A stretch of 64,000 nt of DNA, from contig NZ_LNWY01000005.1 in NCBI RefSeq assembly GCF_001681715.1, positions 124,001-188,000 of the forward strand. Direction: 5' to 3'. Each line of letters begins with the position of its first letter. Positions within the stretch are counted from its first letter, which is position 1. The translations under genes and the position numbers were made by a program. The notes under the pieces are model-generated. The model had not been told where the DNA came from, did no database searches, and saw only the letters and a program-made list of their open reading frames with translations. Shown here piece by piece: positions 11,226 through 19,626 of the stretch. Origin of the DNA: Tritonibacter mobilis (lineage in GTDB: Bacteria; Pseudomonadota; Alphaproteobacteria; Rhodobacterales; Rhodobacteraceae).

Positions 11226-12608
11226 TCAGCCCGTGACTTTTTTCAGGTGGTAGGACTTGGGGCGGGTCAGGTTGTGATAGCCGATCACCGAAAGGCCACC
11301 GCCGCGCCCGGTGTTCTTGCAGCCGGTCCAGCACAGAGCCGGATCGAGGTAGTCGGCGCGGTTCATGAACACGGTGCCGGTCTCGATCTGGTCACCCACC
11401 GCCTGTGCGCGCTCCAGATCCTTGGTCCAGATCGAGGCGGTGAGACCAAATTCGCTGTCGTTCATCAGCTTGATCGCTTCTTGGTCGGAAGAGACCTTCA
11501 TGATGCCAACGACCGGGCCGAAACTCTCGTCGCGCATCACCCGCATCTCATGAGTGACATTGGTCAGGATCTGCGGTGTCAGATAGGCGCCGCCATCATC
11601 GGCCTCCATGGTGGCGATATGGGCCACGGCGCCCTGTTCGACCGCCTCGGAGATCTGGTCGCGCACCTCTTTGGCAAAGCGCACATTGGCCATCGGGCCG
11701 ATGGTCGTCTCCGCCTCAAGCGGGTTGCCGAGCTTGTAGCCGTTGACCACCGCCAGCGCCTTTTCAAGGAAGCTGTCATAGAGGCTTTCATGCACGTAGA
11801 TGCGTTCGATGCCACAGCAGCACTGGCCGGAGTTGAACATGGCCCCGTCGATCAGCGTGTCGACCGCCGCATCCACATCGGCGTCCTCCATGACATAGCC
11901 GGGATCCTTGCCGCCCAGTTCGGTGCCCACGCCGGTGAAAGTGCCCGCTGCGGCACGTTCCATTGCCTGACCACCGCCGACGGAGCCGGTGAAGTTCACA
12001 AAATCAAACGCCTTCTCGGCAATCAGTGCCGAAGTGATGTCGTGATCGAGGAACACATTCTTGAACACATCCTGGGGTACGCCTGCCGCGTGGAAGGCCT
12101 GCGCCATACGCTCGCCTACCAGCAGGGTCTGGGTTGCATGTTTCAGCACCACGGTGTTGCCCGCGATCAGCGCCGGAGCAACCGTATTGATCGCTGTCAT
12201 GTAAGGATAGTTCCAAGGCGCCACCACAAAGACCACGCCATGGGGAATGCGCTTGATGTAGCGTTTGAACGTCGCGTCCTCACCGACCTCGATATCCGCC
12301 AGCGACTCAGCCGCGATCTTCGCCATATGCGATGCGCGTTCGTTGAACCCGCCAAACTCGCCGCCAAACCGCACGGGACGGCCCATCATATGGGCAAGCT
12401 CGGGCACGATGTCATCGTTCATCTCGCCAATGGCGGCGACACCTGCCATCACGAGGTCAATGCGCTCCTGAAGCGGGCGCGCCGCCCAAGCCTTCTGCGC
12501 AGTCCGCACCGCAGCCACCTCGGCGCGGGCGGCGTCCAGATCCAGCGTCTCGCGGCTGGCGTAGACCGATCCATCGATCGGCGAAATACAATTCAGTGTC
12601 TTGCCCAT
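11226..12608 (-). CDS. aldehyde dehydrogenase family protein
   Basis: This 460-residue NAD(P)-dependent aldehyde dehydrogenase has the cofactor segment PWNYPYMTAINTVAPAL (131-147), FTGS near 206-209, the general base Glu230 in TELGGKDP, and the nucleophile Cys264 in FNSGQCCCG. Three consecutive cysteines (263-265) mark the active site. It is slightly short for the family (about 480-500). The start is ATG 12608 after GGAGGAG; the frame continues upstream through a repeat element without homology. It sits between the glutamine synthetase-like ligase and the iron alcohol dehydrogenase, suggesting sequential alcohol-aldehyde-acid oxidation (inference). Confidence 0.92.
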   Translation of the reverse strand: MGKTLNCISPIDGSVYASRETLDLDAARAEVAAVRTAQKAWAARPLQERIDLVMAGVAAIGEMNDDIVPELAHMMGRPVRFGGEFGGFNERASHMAKIAAESLADIEVGEDATFKRYIKRIPHGVVFVVAPWNYPYMTAINTVAPALIAGNTVVLKHATQTLLVGERMAQAFHAAGVPQDVFKNVFLDHDITSALIAEKAFDFVNFTGSVGGGQAMERAAAGTFTGVGTELGGKDPGYVMEDADVDAAVDTLIDGAMFNSGQCCCGIERIYVHESLYDSFLEKALAVVNGYKLGNPLEAETTIGPMANVRFAKEVRDQISEAVEQGAVAHIATMEADDGGAYLTPQILTNVTHEMRVMRDESFGPVVGIMKVSSDQEAIKLMNDSEFGLTASIWTKDLERAQAVGDQIETGTVFMNRADYLDPALCWTGCKNTGRGGGLSVIGYHNLTRPKSYHLKKVTG

Positions 12609-12649
12609 TGGCCAACTCCTCCGGGGGCGCAGGATACGGCCCCGATTAT

Positions 12650-12697
12650 CTTCATCTTCTCCCAAATATCCCGGGGGTGCGGGGGCTGGCCCCCGCC
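12650..12697 (-). repeat. dispersed intergenic repeat, copy B
   Basis: Read on the minus strand this is GGGGGCCAGCCCCC, then the core CCCCCGGGATATTTGGG, then AGAAGATGAAG. It lies between the ligase stop (12711) and the aldehyde dehydrogenase start, in the same orientation as transcription. It matches copies A, C, D1, D2 and E. Confidence 0.7.
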
Positions 12698-12710
12698 TAT
12701 CCGCCAGATA

Positions 12711-14063
12711 TCAGGCTTTCTCAAACCCGCGTGCGATCTCGTAATCTGTCACCACACGGTTGAACTCTTCGATCTCCCACTCCGCCGCGCGGGCGTAATG
12801 GGTGATCACCTCTTCGCCAAACGCCTCGCGCAGCATGTCGGACGCCAAAAGCGCCTCGCGCGCCTCAAGCAGGCTGCGCGGAATATGTTGCGGAGCGTCG
12901 TTCGCATAGGCGTCGCCGTTGAACGGATCTTGCAGGTCCAGCTTTTCCTCGATCCCCTTGAGGCCCGCCGCCAGCATTGCCGCCTGTGCCAGATAGGGGT
13001 TCATGTCGGACCCCGGAACCCGGCATTCAACCCGTACGCCTTTGGTGCTGTCACCGCACAGGCGGAACGCCGCCGTACGATTGTCCACCGACCAAACCAC
13101 CTGCGTCGGCGCAAAGGTGCCCTTGGCGAAACGCTTGTAGCTGTTGATGTAGGGCGCCATGAAATAGGTGTAGTCAGCGGCGTATTTCAACAGCCCCGCC
13201 ATATAATGGTCCATCAACTTGGACTTGCCCAGCGGTGCGCTCTCATCGAAAAACGCGTTTGACCCTTCTTTCCACAACGACTGATGCACATGCGCGGCAG
13301 AGCCGACCCGCTCGTGGTGCCATTTGGGAAGGAAAGTCGCGGCAAAGCCCTGCTGATGCGCGATTTCTTTAATACCATGTTTGGCGATAGTGTGATGATC
13401 CGCAGTTGCGAGCGCCGCATCATATTTGATGTTGAGCTCTTCCTGACCAGCCTCTGCCTCGCCCTTGGAACCTTCAATCGGTAGCCCCATGGCGCGCAGA
13501 TGATTGCGGATCGGGCGCATCACAGGTTCCTCCTTGGAGGTCTGCATGATGCTGTAATCTTCGTTGTAGGTGGAGATCGGTTCAAGGTTCTGAAACCCAC
13601 CTGCGGCGATCTCATCATGGGTGCCTTTAAAGAGGAAGAACTCCAGCTCGGTCGCCATCACTGGCGACAGGCCCAGCTCTTCGCAGCGGGCGATCTGCGC
13701 CTTCAGCATTTCGCGCGGCGAATGCGCGACGGGTGCATGGGTGTGGTGATCAATCACATCGCACAAAACCATGGCAGTCCCGTCGAGCCATGGCACCGGC
13801 CGCAGCGTCGAGAGGTCCGGCTTCATGATATAGTCGCCGTAGCCGCGCTCCCAACTGGTGGAGGCATAGCCATCGGGCGTGGCCATCGCAAGGTCGGTGG
13901 CCAGCAGATAGTTGCAGCAGTGGGTTTCACCCTCGGCCATCTCAAGAAAGGCCTCGGCGTGGAAGCGTTTGCCCATCAGGCGGCCTTGCATATCCACAAT
14001 GCAAACCAAAACCGTATCCACCTGTCCGGCGGCGATCTGTTCCTTGAGATCCTCGAAAGTCAT
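12711..14063 (-). CDS. glutamine synthetase-like gamma-glutamyl ligase (PuuA/IpuC type)
   Basis: This 450-residue protein has the glutamine synthetase fold: beta-grasp N domain (1-100), catalytic ELEFF near 145, EAEAGQEELNI near 210, AHVHQSLW near 260, NSYKRF near 315, and RVECRVPGSDMNPYL near 355. The adenylylation tyrosine segment of assimilatory GlnA is not evident. Relatives with this pattern (PuuA, IpuC, actinobacterial GlnA3/GlnA4) ligate glutamate to amines rather than ammonia. The neighbouring dehydrogenases and amidohydrolase support such a catabolic role (inference). ATG 14063 is chosen with GGGA upstream. Confidence 0.88.
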   Translation of the reverse strand: MTFEDLKEQIAAGQVDTVLVCIVDMQGRLMGKRFHAEAFLEMAEGETHCCNYLLATDLAMATPDGYASTSWERGYGDYIMKPDLSTLRPVPWLDGTAMVLCDVIDHHTHAPVAHSPREMLKAQIARCEELGLSPVMATELEFFLFKGTHDEIAAGGFQNLEPISTYNEDYSIMQTSKEEPVMRPIRNHLRAMGLPIEGSKGEAEAGQEELNIKYDAALATADHHTIAKHGIKEIAHQQGFAATFLPKWHHERVGSAAHVHQSLWKEGSNAFFDESAPLGKSKLMDHYMAGLLKYAADYTYFMAPYINSYKRFAKGTFAPTQVVWSVDNRTAAFRLCGDSTKGVRVECRVPGSDMNPYLAQAAMLAAGLKGIEEKLDLQDPFNGDAYANDAPQHIPRSLLEAREALLASDMLREAFGEEVITHYARAAEWEIEEFNRVVTDYEIARGFEKA

Positions 14064-14138
14064 CTGGCGTTCCCTGTTGTTCTGACAGGGGGCAAGGTAA
14101 AACCCCGCCCCCGACATATGTTGGTTTTATTGTTGCGA

Positions 14139-15173
14139 TCAGCCGTAGCGGTACGGACGACCAGCCTTCGCCATATCGGCGTTGTATTTTTTGAAGACTT
14201 CCACGACCTTTGCCTTGGTCTCGGACTCGGCGGCGATTTCGTCCCAGAACTTCACGGCGGCGTCTTCGACCTGCTGCCATTCGGCATCGGGGATCGATGT
14301 GAGCTTCAGCTTGTCGCCATTCACGCGCAAAGACGCCTCGCCACCCCAGTACCACCACTGACGGTAGTAGTGCGACTGATCTGTACAGACGCGGAACAGA
14401 GCCTGTAGATCCTCAGGCAGCTCATTCCAGCGATCCATGTTGGCAAAGAAGCTCCCCGCCCATGCACCGGAAATGTTGTTGGTCAGGAAGTAGTTGGTCA
14501 CATCGGCCCAACCCACGGTGTAGTCCTCGGTGATCCCGGACCACGCAACGCCATCCAGCTCGCCGGTCTGCATCGCAACTTCGATGTCTTCCCACGGCAG
14601 GGTCACAGGCACCACGCCAAACTGGCTCAGGAAACGACCCGCAGTCGGGAAGGTAAAGACCCGCTTGCCTTTGAGATCCTCAAGCGAGTTGATCGGATCT
14701 TTGGTGGCAAAGTGGCAGGGATCCCAGGAACCGGCAGAGATATGCTTGACGCCAACTTTGGAATATTCCGCGTCCCAGATCTCATTGAGGCCGTATTGGT
14801 TAAACAGCACGGGCACGTCGAGGGAATAGCGGGATGCAAATGGGAAGTAGCCGCCAAAGACGGTGACTTCGGTCGGCGACGCCATGGAGTCATCATCTGA
14901 CTGCACCGCATCAATCGTGCCTTTTTGCATGGCGCGGAACAGCTCGCCGGTTGGGACAAGCTGATCGGCGTAGAACAGCTCGATCTGCATGCGGTCGCCT
15001 GCGATCTTGTTAAACATCTCGATCGCCGGATCAATCACATGAGCCGCAAGCGCAGGACCTGCATAGGTCTGCATACGCCATGTGATTTTGCCGGAAGCCA
15101 GAGCCGGGGCAGCCAGTGGCGCAGCCGCAGCGCCCAGCGCTGTGGTCTTTAGAAAATTACGACGTGTTGTCAT
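14139..15173 (-). CDS. dctP: TRAP transporter substrate-binding protein, DctP family
   Basis: This 344-residue periplasmic receptor carries a twin-arginine-type signal (TRRNFLK near residue 3, hydrophobic to the ALAS cleavage region near 27). The mature part is a DctP/TakP-like solute receptor (YADQLVPTGELFRAMQKGTIDAVQ, then LKGKRVFTFPTAGRFLSQFG and QTGELDGVAWSG). It delivers the substrate to the DctQM membrane proteins encoded upstream in the same operon. The start is ATG 15173, ten bases after GGAG. The ligand cannot be predicted with confidence; most relatives bind carboxylates, but the neighbouring enzymes point to an amine or amino alcohol. Confidence 0.9.
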   Translation of the reverse strand: MTTRRNFLKTTALGAAAAPLAAPALASGKITWRMQTYAGPALAAHVIDPAIEMFNKIAGDRMQIELFYADQLVPTGELFRAMQKGTIDAVQSDDDSMASPTEVTVFGGYFPFASRYSLDVPVLFNQYGLNEIWDAEYSKVGVKHISAGSWDPCHFATKDPINSLEDLKGKRVFTFPTAGRFLSQFGVVPVTLPWEDIEVAMQTGELDGVAWSGITEDYTVGWADVTNYFLTNNISGAWAGSFFANMDRWNELPEDLQALFRVCTDQSHYYRQWWYWGGEASLRVNGDKLKLTSIPDAEWQQVEDAAVKFWDEIAAESETKAKVVEVFKKYNADMAKAGRPYRYG

Positions 15174-15202
15174 GTCTTTCAGTCTCCTCTGTCGGACTTG
15201 GT

Positions 15203-15940
15203 TCAATGGCTGTGTGCGCAGGGCTTCAGCCGTCTGAATCCTTCCCGGAGCCGTTGCGGTGCATTCTCGCGAAGGATGTCGCCATGCGCGAGCACGACGA
15301 TTTTGGGGTGCCAATCCAGCATACGGGTCAGTGCATTGCGCAATTTGTCCCGACCGCCTGTGAAGGACATCCAGATGTCCAGCGGCATTTTTCCGTGGGG
15401 CGCGAGAATTCCCGCAACCCATGCAAAGGGCCGCACCCACAAGGGCAGATCCTTTGCGTGCATGTTCTCAATGAGGTCAGTCAGCACAAGCGTGCGGCTC
15501 TTTTTGTGGAAAAAGACGACCTCAGTGTGAACCTTACTTCCCTCGACAATGAGTTGGTCTAAGTCCTCTGCCCATTCAGGCGCGGGTGCTTCGGCCAAAT
15601 CTCGGTCGAAAGTAATCTTTACATTCCGGCTTTCTGCACGTGCGCGCACTCCCGGTGACGCCCAACTGGTGGCCTCAGGATAGCGAGCCGCCCAGTCCCC
15701 GATATAGGCGTAGTGAATCCAGTTTGGCGAGACCAGATGCCGGATCGGCCCCAGCTCTTCAAGTGCCGCTGCCAGTTCTGGTGTCCAGTTAATGGGCGAG
15801 TGCAAAAACAGATCCCCGTTGGCCAGCCGAATGACCGTCATCCGCGTCGGGAAAGGGATCCGGTAAAAGTCGATGGTCGGGCCATCTACGATCCAGATAT
15901 CCTCCGCCAATGGCGTCAGAAGGGGCGCCTCACTTGCCAT
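15203..15940 (-). CDS. DUF4336 domain protein (metallo-beta-lactamase-like fold)
   Basis: This 245-residue cytoplasmic protein has no signal peptide or membrane segment. It resembles the DUF4336 family, which keeps the overall outline of a metallo-beta-lactamase fold (DIWIVDGPTIDFYRIPFPTRM at the start, SPNWIHYAYIGDW, LTDLIENMH, VVLAHGDIL). The HxHxDH metal motif of active hydrolases is not visible, so enzymatic function is uncertain. It overlaps the dctM stop by 11 bases and sits between the membrane and receptor genes of the TRAP transporter, which ties it to that system. Its function is unknown. Confidence 0.8.
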   Translation of the reverse strand: MASEAPLLTPLAEDIWIVDGPTIDFYRIPFPTRMTVIRLANGDLFLHSPINWTPELAAALEELGPIRHLVSPNWIHYAYIGDWAARYPEATSWASPGVRARAESRNVKITFDRDLAEAPAPEWAEDLDQLIVEGSKVHTEVVFFHKKSRTLVLTDLIENMHAKDLPLWVRPFAWVAGILAPHGKMPLDIWMSFTGGRDKLRNALTRMLDWHPKIVVLAHGDILRENAPQRLREGFRRLKPCAHSH

Positions 15941-17249
15941 ACACGGTCTCCGGCAGCCAGAGCGCGATTTGCGGGAACACCATGATGATTCCGAGCGCTA
16001 CAACCATGATCGCCACAAAGGGCACGATGGAGCGGTAGATATCGGTAAGCGAAATCTCTGGCGGGGCCATAGCCCGCATCAGGAACAGATTGTAGCCGAA
16101 GGGAGGCGTCATATAGGCGATCTGGGTGGTGATCGTATAGAGCACGCCATACCAGACCAGATCAAAGCCAAGTGCCGCAACCAGAGGCACATAGAGCGGT
16201 GCCACAATCACCAGCATCGCGGTATCATCAAGGAAGGTGCCCATGATGATGAAGCTGAGCTGCATCAGGATCAGGATCATCCAAGGATTGAGGCCCAGCT
16301 GCTCGGTGAACAGGCTATCGATGGCCTTCACGGCACCAAGCCCGTCAAACACCGCGCCAAAACCAAGCGCTGCAAGGATGATCCACATGAACATGCAGGA
16401 AATCGCCAGCGTGTTCTTGGTGCAGGATTCAAAGATCTTCCACGTCATGCGCCGCTTAGCAATGGATGCAGCCAGCGCGGTCAGCGCACCGATGGCGGAG
16501 CTTTCCACCAGCGAGGTCCAGCCATTCACGAAAGGCACCATCATCGCGGCAAAGATCAAGAGCGGCAGAGCACCGGCCCCGAGGAGGCGTAGTTTCTCGG
16601 CACGCGGCACCTCATGGGCATCTTCCATCGCAGGACCGAGCGCCGGGTTCGCCTTGCAGCGCAGCCAGATGTAGATGATGAACAGGCCCGCCATCATCAG
16701 CCCCGGCAACACGCCTGCAAGCCACAGTTGCCCCACCGGCTGGCGCGCGATCATCGCATAGAGCACCAGCACCACCGAGGGCGGCACCAGAATGCCGAGC
16801 GAAGACCCGGCCTGAATAACACCGGTCACCATGGTTTTGTCATAGCCACGGCGCAGCAGCTCCGGCAGCGCGATCGTGGCGCCGATCGCCATACCCGCGA
16901 CCGACAGACCGTTCATCGCCGAAACCAGAACCATCAGACCAATGGTGCCGATTGCGAGACCGCCATTGATCGGCCCCATCCAGACATGGAACATCTTGTA
17001 AAGGTCATCGGCGAGGCGGCTCTCGCTCAGCACGTAGCCCATGAAGATGAACATCGGCAGCGTCAGCAGCGGATACCATTTCATCAGCTTCATCGCCGCT
17101 GAGAACGGGATATCGTACCCCCCCACGCCCCAGAGCAGGAGCGCCGCCACGGCCCCAACGGCACCGATCGCACCAAAGACGCGCTGCCCGGTGAAGAGCA
17201 TCAGCATCATCGATGCAAACATGAAGATGGCGATATATTCCTGGCTCAT
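15930..17249 (-). CDS. dctM: TRAP transporter large permease, DctM family
   Basis: This 439-residue membrane protein has about 12 hydrophobic segments. Family landmarks are LFTGQRVFGAIG at the start, PLLTLPMFIFMGYVLS, IQAGSSLGILVPPSVVLVLY in the middle, and the C-terminal PPFGYNLFLMRAM. It forms the sodium-driven transport channel with DctQ and the receptor. The start ATG 17249 overlaps the dctQ stop (ATGA). The frame is open upstream inside dctQ but without homology. Confidence 0.93.
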   Translation of the reverse strand: MSQEYIAIFMFASMMLMLFTGQRVFGAIGAVGAVAALLLWGVGGYDIPFSAAMKLMKWYPLLTLPMFIFMGYVLSESRLADDLYKMFHVWMGPINGGLAIGTIGLMVLVSAMNGLSVAGMAIGATIALPELLRRGYDKTMVTGVIQAGSSLGILVPPSVVLVLYAMIARQPVGQLWLAGVLPGLMMAGLFIIYIWLRCKANPALGPAMEDAHEVPRAEKLRLLGAGALPLLIFAAMMVPFVNGWTSLVESSAIGALTALAASIAKRRMTWKIFESCTKNTLAISCMFMWIILAALGFGAVFDGLGAVKAIDSLFTEQLGLNPWMILILMQLSFIIMGTFLDDTAMLVIVAPLYVPLVAALGFDLVWYGVLYTITTQIAYMTPPFGYNLFLMRAMAPPEISLTDIYRSIVPFVAIMVVALGIIMVFPQIALWLPETVYGK

Positions 17250-17833
17250 GAGAGGCGCTCGCTTGGGATGTCGTGGCCCTTGAGGCGGGCAATGTCTTTG
17301 AAGAGTTCCGAGATGGCCTGCAACAGCATCAGGAAAAAGCCGAAGACCATGATGGATTTGATCGGCCAGATGAAGGGGCGCCACGCGGTGGAGGCACGCT
17401 CCATATGACCCACTTCCTCAGCCCCGGTGATCAAACCCCAGAAGAAGGCAAAGGGATTGTCGCCCCAATAGCCTAAGGAATAGGCCGTGGAGCCGAGGCC
17501 GCCGTAGAACAGAATGCCCAGATAGGTGATGAGCGCCAGCACGGTGAAGGCGTCAAACCAGGCTTTCCGACGCGTCGACCAGTTGTGATAGAACAGATCC
17601 ATACGCACGTTTGACCCGATCTGAATCGAATAGGGGCCACCGAGAATGTAGTAGGTGACCATCGCAAACTGGGCCATTTCCAGCGTCCAGAGCGAAGGCA
17701 GAAAGAAGGTCTTGGAGATCGAGGACCACAGGAGGATCCCCATCATCGCAAACAGCCCCCACATCATCAGGCGGCCGATGCGATAGTTCACCGCATCCAC
17801 CACTCGTACATATCCCAGCATGGCTCCGATCAT
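17246..17833 (-). CDS. dctQ: TRAP transporter small permease, DctQ family
   Basis: This 195-residue membrane protein has four hydrophobic helices (about 20-40, 55-80, 95-115, 150-175). It has the DctQ pattern of a polar LWTLEMAQFAMVTYYILGGPYSIQIGSNVRMD segment in the second half, given here in parts: LWTLEMAQFAM then GSNVRMD. ATG 17833 has GGAGGAGAGG upstream and overlaps the amidohydrolase stop by ATGA. It is the small membrane subunit that pairs with DctM. Confidence 0.92.
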   Translation of the reverse strand: MIGAMLGYVRVVDAVNYRIGRLMMWGLFAMMGILLWSSISKTFFLPSLWTLEMAQFAMVTYYILGGPYSIQIGSNVRMDLFYHNWSTRRKAWFDAFTVLALITYLGILFYGGLGSTAYSLGYWGDNPFAFFWGLITGAEEVGHMERASTAWRPFIWPIKSIMVFGFFLMLLQAISELFKDIARLKGHDIPSERLS

Positions 17834-18603
17834 GCGAACCTCTCCTCCAGAGTGGCGCGAATCCAAGGCGCGAGCACCGCAGCCCAATGGTCCTGCTGAT
17901 CCGCTGTGGCAATCAGATCGTTGCGGATCTCGAGCATCACGTTCAGCAATCCGTTGTCGCAACCGTGCATATCCAGCGTATGGGCGACGCCGTCGCTGGC
18001 GCTGTAGGGTTCATTGAGGCGCGTATTCCATTGCAGGCCCTCGGGTTGATGCGCCAGCATCGCCTGCGCAAAGCGGTCATCGCGGCCGTGCAGCAGACCC
18101 AGTTCCACCGCGCGGGTTTCGCCCTTGTAGACCGGGGTGAAGCTGTGCACCGTAACCATCAGGCGCAGTGCCGTTTTGCGGGCGGCGATTTCCGCGGCCA
18201 AAGCGGCGCGGAACGGTTCATAGACCGCCTCCACCCGCTGCGCGCGCGCCGCATCCGAAAGGTCGCGGTTGCCGGGAACGTCGAAAATCTCTGAGGTTGC
18301 GGGAATCGCTGTCGGCGATTCAGGCGGGCGGTTCAAATCATAGACCAGCCGCGAAATACACCCCTCAATCAGTGGCCCTTGCAACAGTTCAGCCAGCTTG
18401 CGCGCCACACCCAGTGCACCAGGATCCCAGGCGATGTGGCTCTGACGGACCTCATCATCCAAGCCCAGCGCATCCAACTGTGTTGGAATCCAATTGGCAG
18501 CATGTTCACAGACAATGATAACCTCCGCATTTGCAGCGGAGGGCGTCTTGGCGAAGGAGGGACCGAAGTCAGAGGCAAGGGTATCCGTATTCATATGAAG
18601 CAT
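17830..18603 (-). CDS. N-formylglutamate amidohydrolase family protein
   Basis: A protein of about 257 residues with the FGase/HutG-type fold: VIIVCEHAANWIP near 27-40 (metal ligands Glu and His), DLNRPP near 113, MVTVHSFTP near 165 (metal His), and a late HTLDMHGCDNG region. Family members hydrolyse an N-acyl or amide bond next to glutamate. There are no histidine-degradation genes here, so N-formylglutamate itself is unlikely. Hydrolysis of a gamma-glutamyl amide made by the downstream ligase is a fitting guess (inference). It is the first gene of the operon, divergent from the RpiR gene. ATG 18594 is an equally possible start. Confidence 0.85.
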   Translation of the reverse strand: MLHMNTDTLASDFGPSFAKTPSAANAEVIIVCEHAANWIPTQLDALGLDDEVRQSHIAWDPGALGVARKLAELLQGPLIEGCISRLVYDLNRPPESPTAIPATSEIFDVPGNRDLSDAARAQRVEAVYEPFRAALAAEIAARKTALRLMVTVHSFTPVYKGETRAVELGLLHGRDDRFAQAMLAHQPEGLQWNTRLNEPYSASDGVAHTLDMHGCDNGLLNVMLEIRNDLIATADQQDHWAAVLAPWIRATLEERFA

Positions 18604-18707
18604 GCTCTTCAGCCTGCCCCCTTCTGTCAATATACTTTCTGTAAAAATTCTTTCATCACGATCAAACCTGTAATAAAATGCTAAAAACACGAGCAGGAGG
18701 GCCGTGG

Positions 18708-19565
18708 ATGCCGACGATCGCCGAGAAACTCAAAGCACGTGAATCTGACCTGACACGCGCAGAGCGGCAACTATCGGCAGCTATTCTGGACAACTACCCA
18801 ATTCCTGGCCTCGGCAGCATCACGGAGCTTGCCGAACTGGCTGAGGTCTCCACGCCCACGGTGGCGCGTATGGTGCAAAAACTAGGGTTCTCGGGGTATC
18901 CGGAATTTCAACATGCCCTGCGGGAAGAGTTACGCGAAATCATCTCTAACCCAGTGGAAAAACGCGCAGAACAGACTCCCGATCTGCCAGAATCCCATAT
19001 GCTGAACCGGTACGCGGTCGGTGTTTACGACAACATTCGGGCGACGCTGGAAAACGTAAATCTCGATGAGTTTGATACGCTCTGCACACTATTGGCAGAC
19101 ACAGATCGGCGGGTGCATATCGCAGGCGGAAGACTAAGTGGAACGCTCGCGCAGAACTTCTACCTGCACCTGCAAATGGTGCGAAGAGATGTCTTCATGA
19201 TCCCACCGCGTGCCTCATGGACACACTCAGTTCTGGACCTCTTGCCCGGTGATACGCTGATTCTTTTTGACATCCGCCGCTATGAAAATGCCACGCTGTT
19301 GCTTGCCGAAATGGCGCATGAGCGCGGGGTGCAGGTTGTTCTGCTCACCGATCAGTGGCGCTCTCCGATCCAAAAAGTGGCAAAGTTCACCTTTGCCGCA
19401 CGTATTGCTGTCCCCTCCGCATGGGATTCCGGCGTAGCACTTCTTTTGTTGATCGAGAGCATAATCGCCAAGATCCAAGAGGATCACTGGGAGACGGTCA
19501 AAGCACGCACGGACGAGTTGGAAGCCGCTTTCGACCGTACGCGCCTGTTTCGCAAATTCACCTGA
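18708..19565 (+). CDS. MurR/RpiR family transcriptional regulator
   Basis: A 285-residue regulator with an N-terminal RpiR-type HTH (about 1-77, ITELAELAEVSTPTVARMVQKLGFSGY, shown as ELAEVSTPTVARMVQKLGF) and a SIS sugar-isomerase-like sensor domain (about 120-255, VHIAGGRLSGTLAQN). The start ATG 18708 lies eight bases after AGGAGG. It is divergent from the TRAP/ligase operon and 61 bases upstream of an acyl ligase and a thiolase on its own strand, so it could control both sides. RpiR members often sense phosphosugars, but catabolic relatives sense other small molecules; the ligand is unknown. Confidence 0.9.
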   Translation: MPTIAEKLKARESDLTRAERQLSAAILDNYPIPGLGSITELAELAEVSTPTVARMVQKLGFSGYPEFQHALREELREIISNPVEKRAEQTPDLPESHMLNRYAVGVYDNIRATLENVNLDEFDTLCTLLADTDRRVHIAGGRLSGTLAQNFYLHLQMVRRDVFMIPPRASWTHSVLDLLPGDTLILFDIRRYENATLLLAEMAHERGVQVVLLTDQWRSPIQKVAKFTFAARIAVPSAWDSGVALLLLIESIIAKIQEDHWETVKARTDELEAAFDRTRLFRKFT

Positions 19566-19626
19566 GGTCTGTTCCCGGCCCCGATCCAGCGATACCTTGC
19601 GCTGATAGGGACACGTGAGACGAACA

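Noticed and set aside
11247-13262. Long open frame (671 codons) on the plus strand
   Set aside because: It is antisense to the aldehyde dehydrogenase and ligase genes and reads as composition-driven sequence rich in His, Arg and Gly with no domain.
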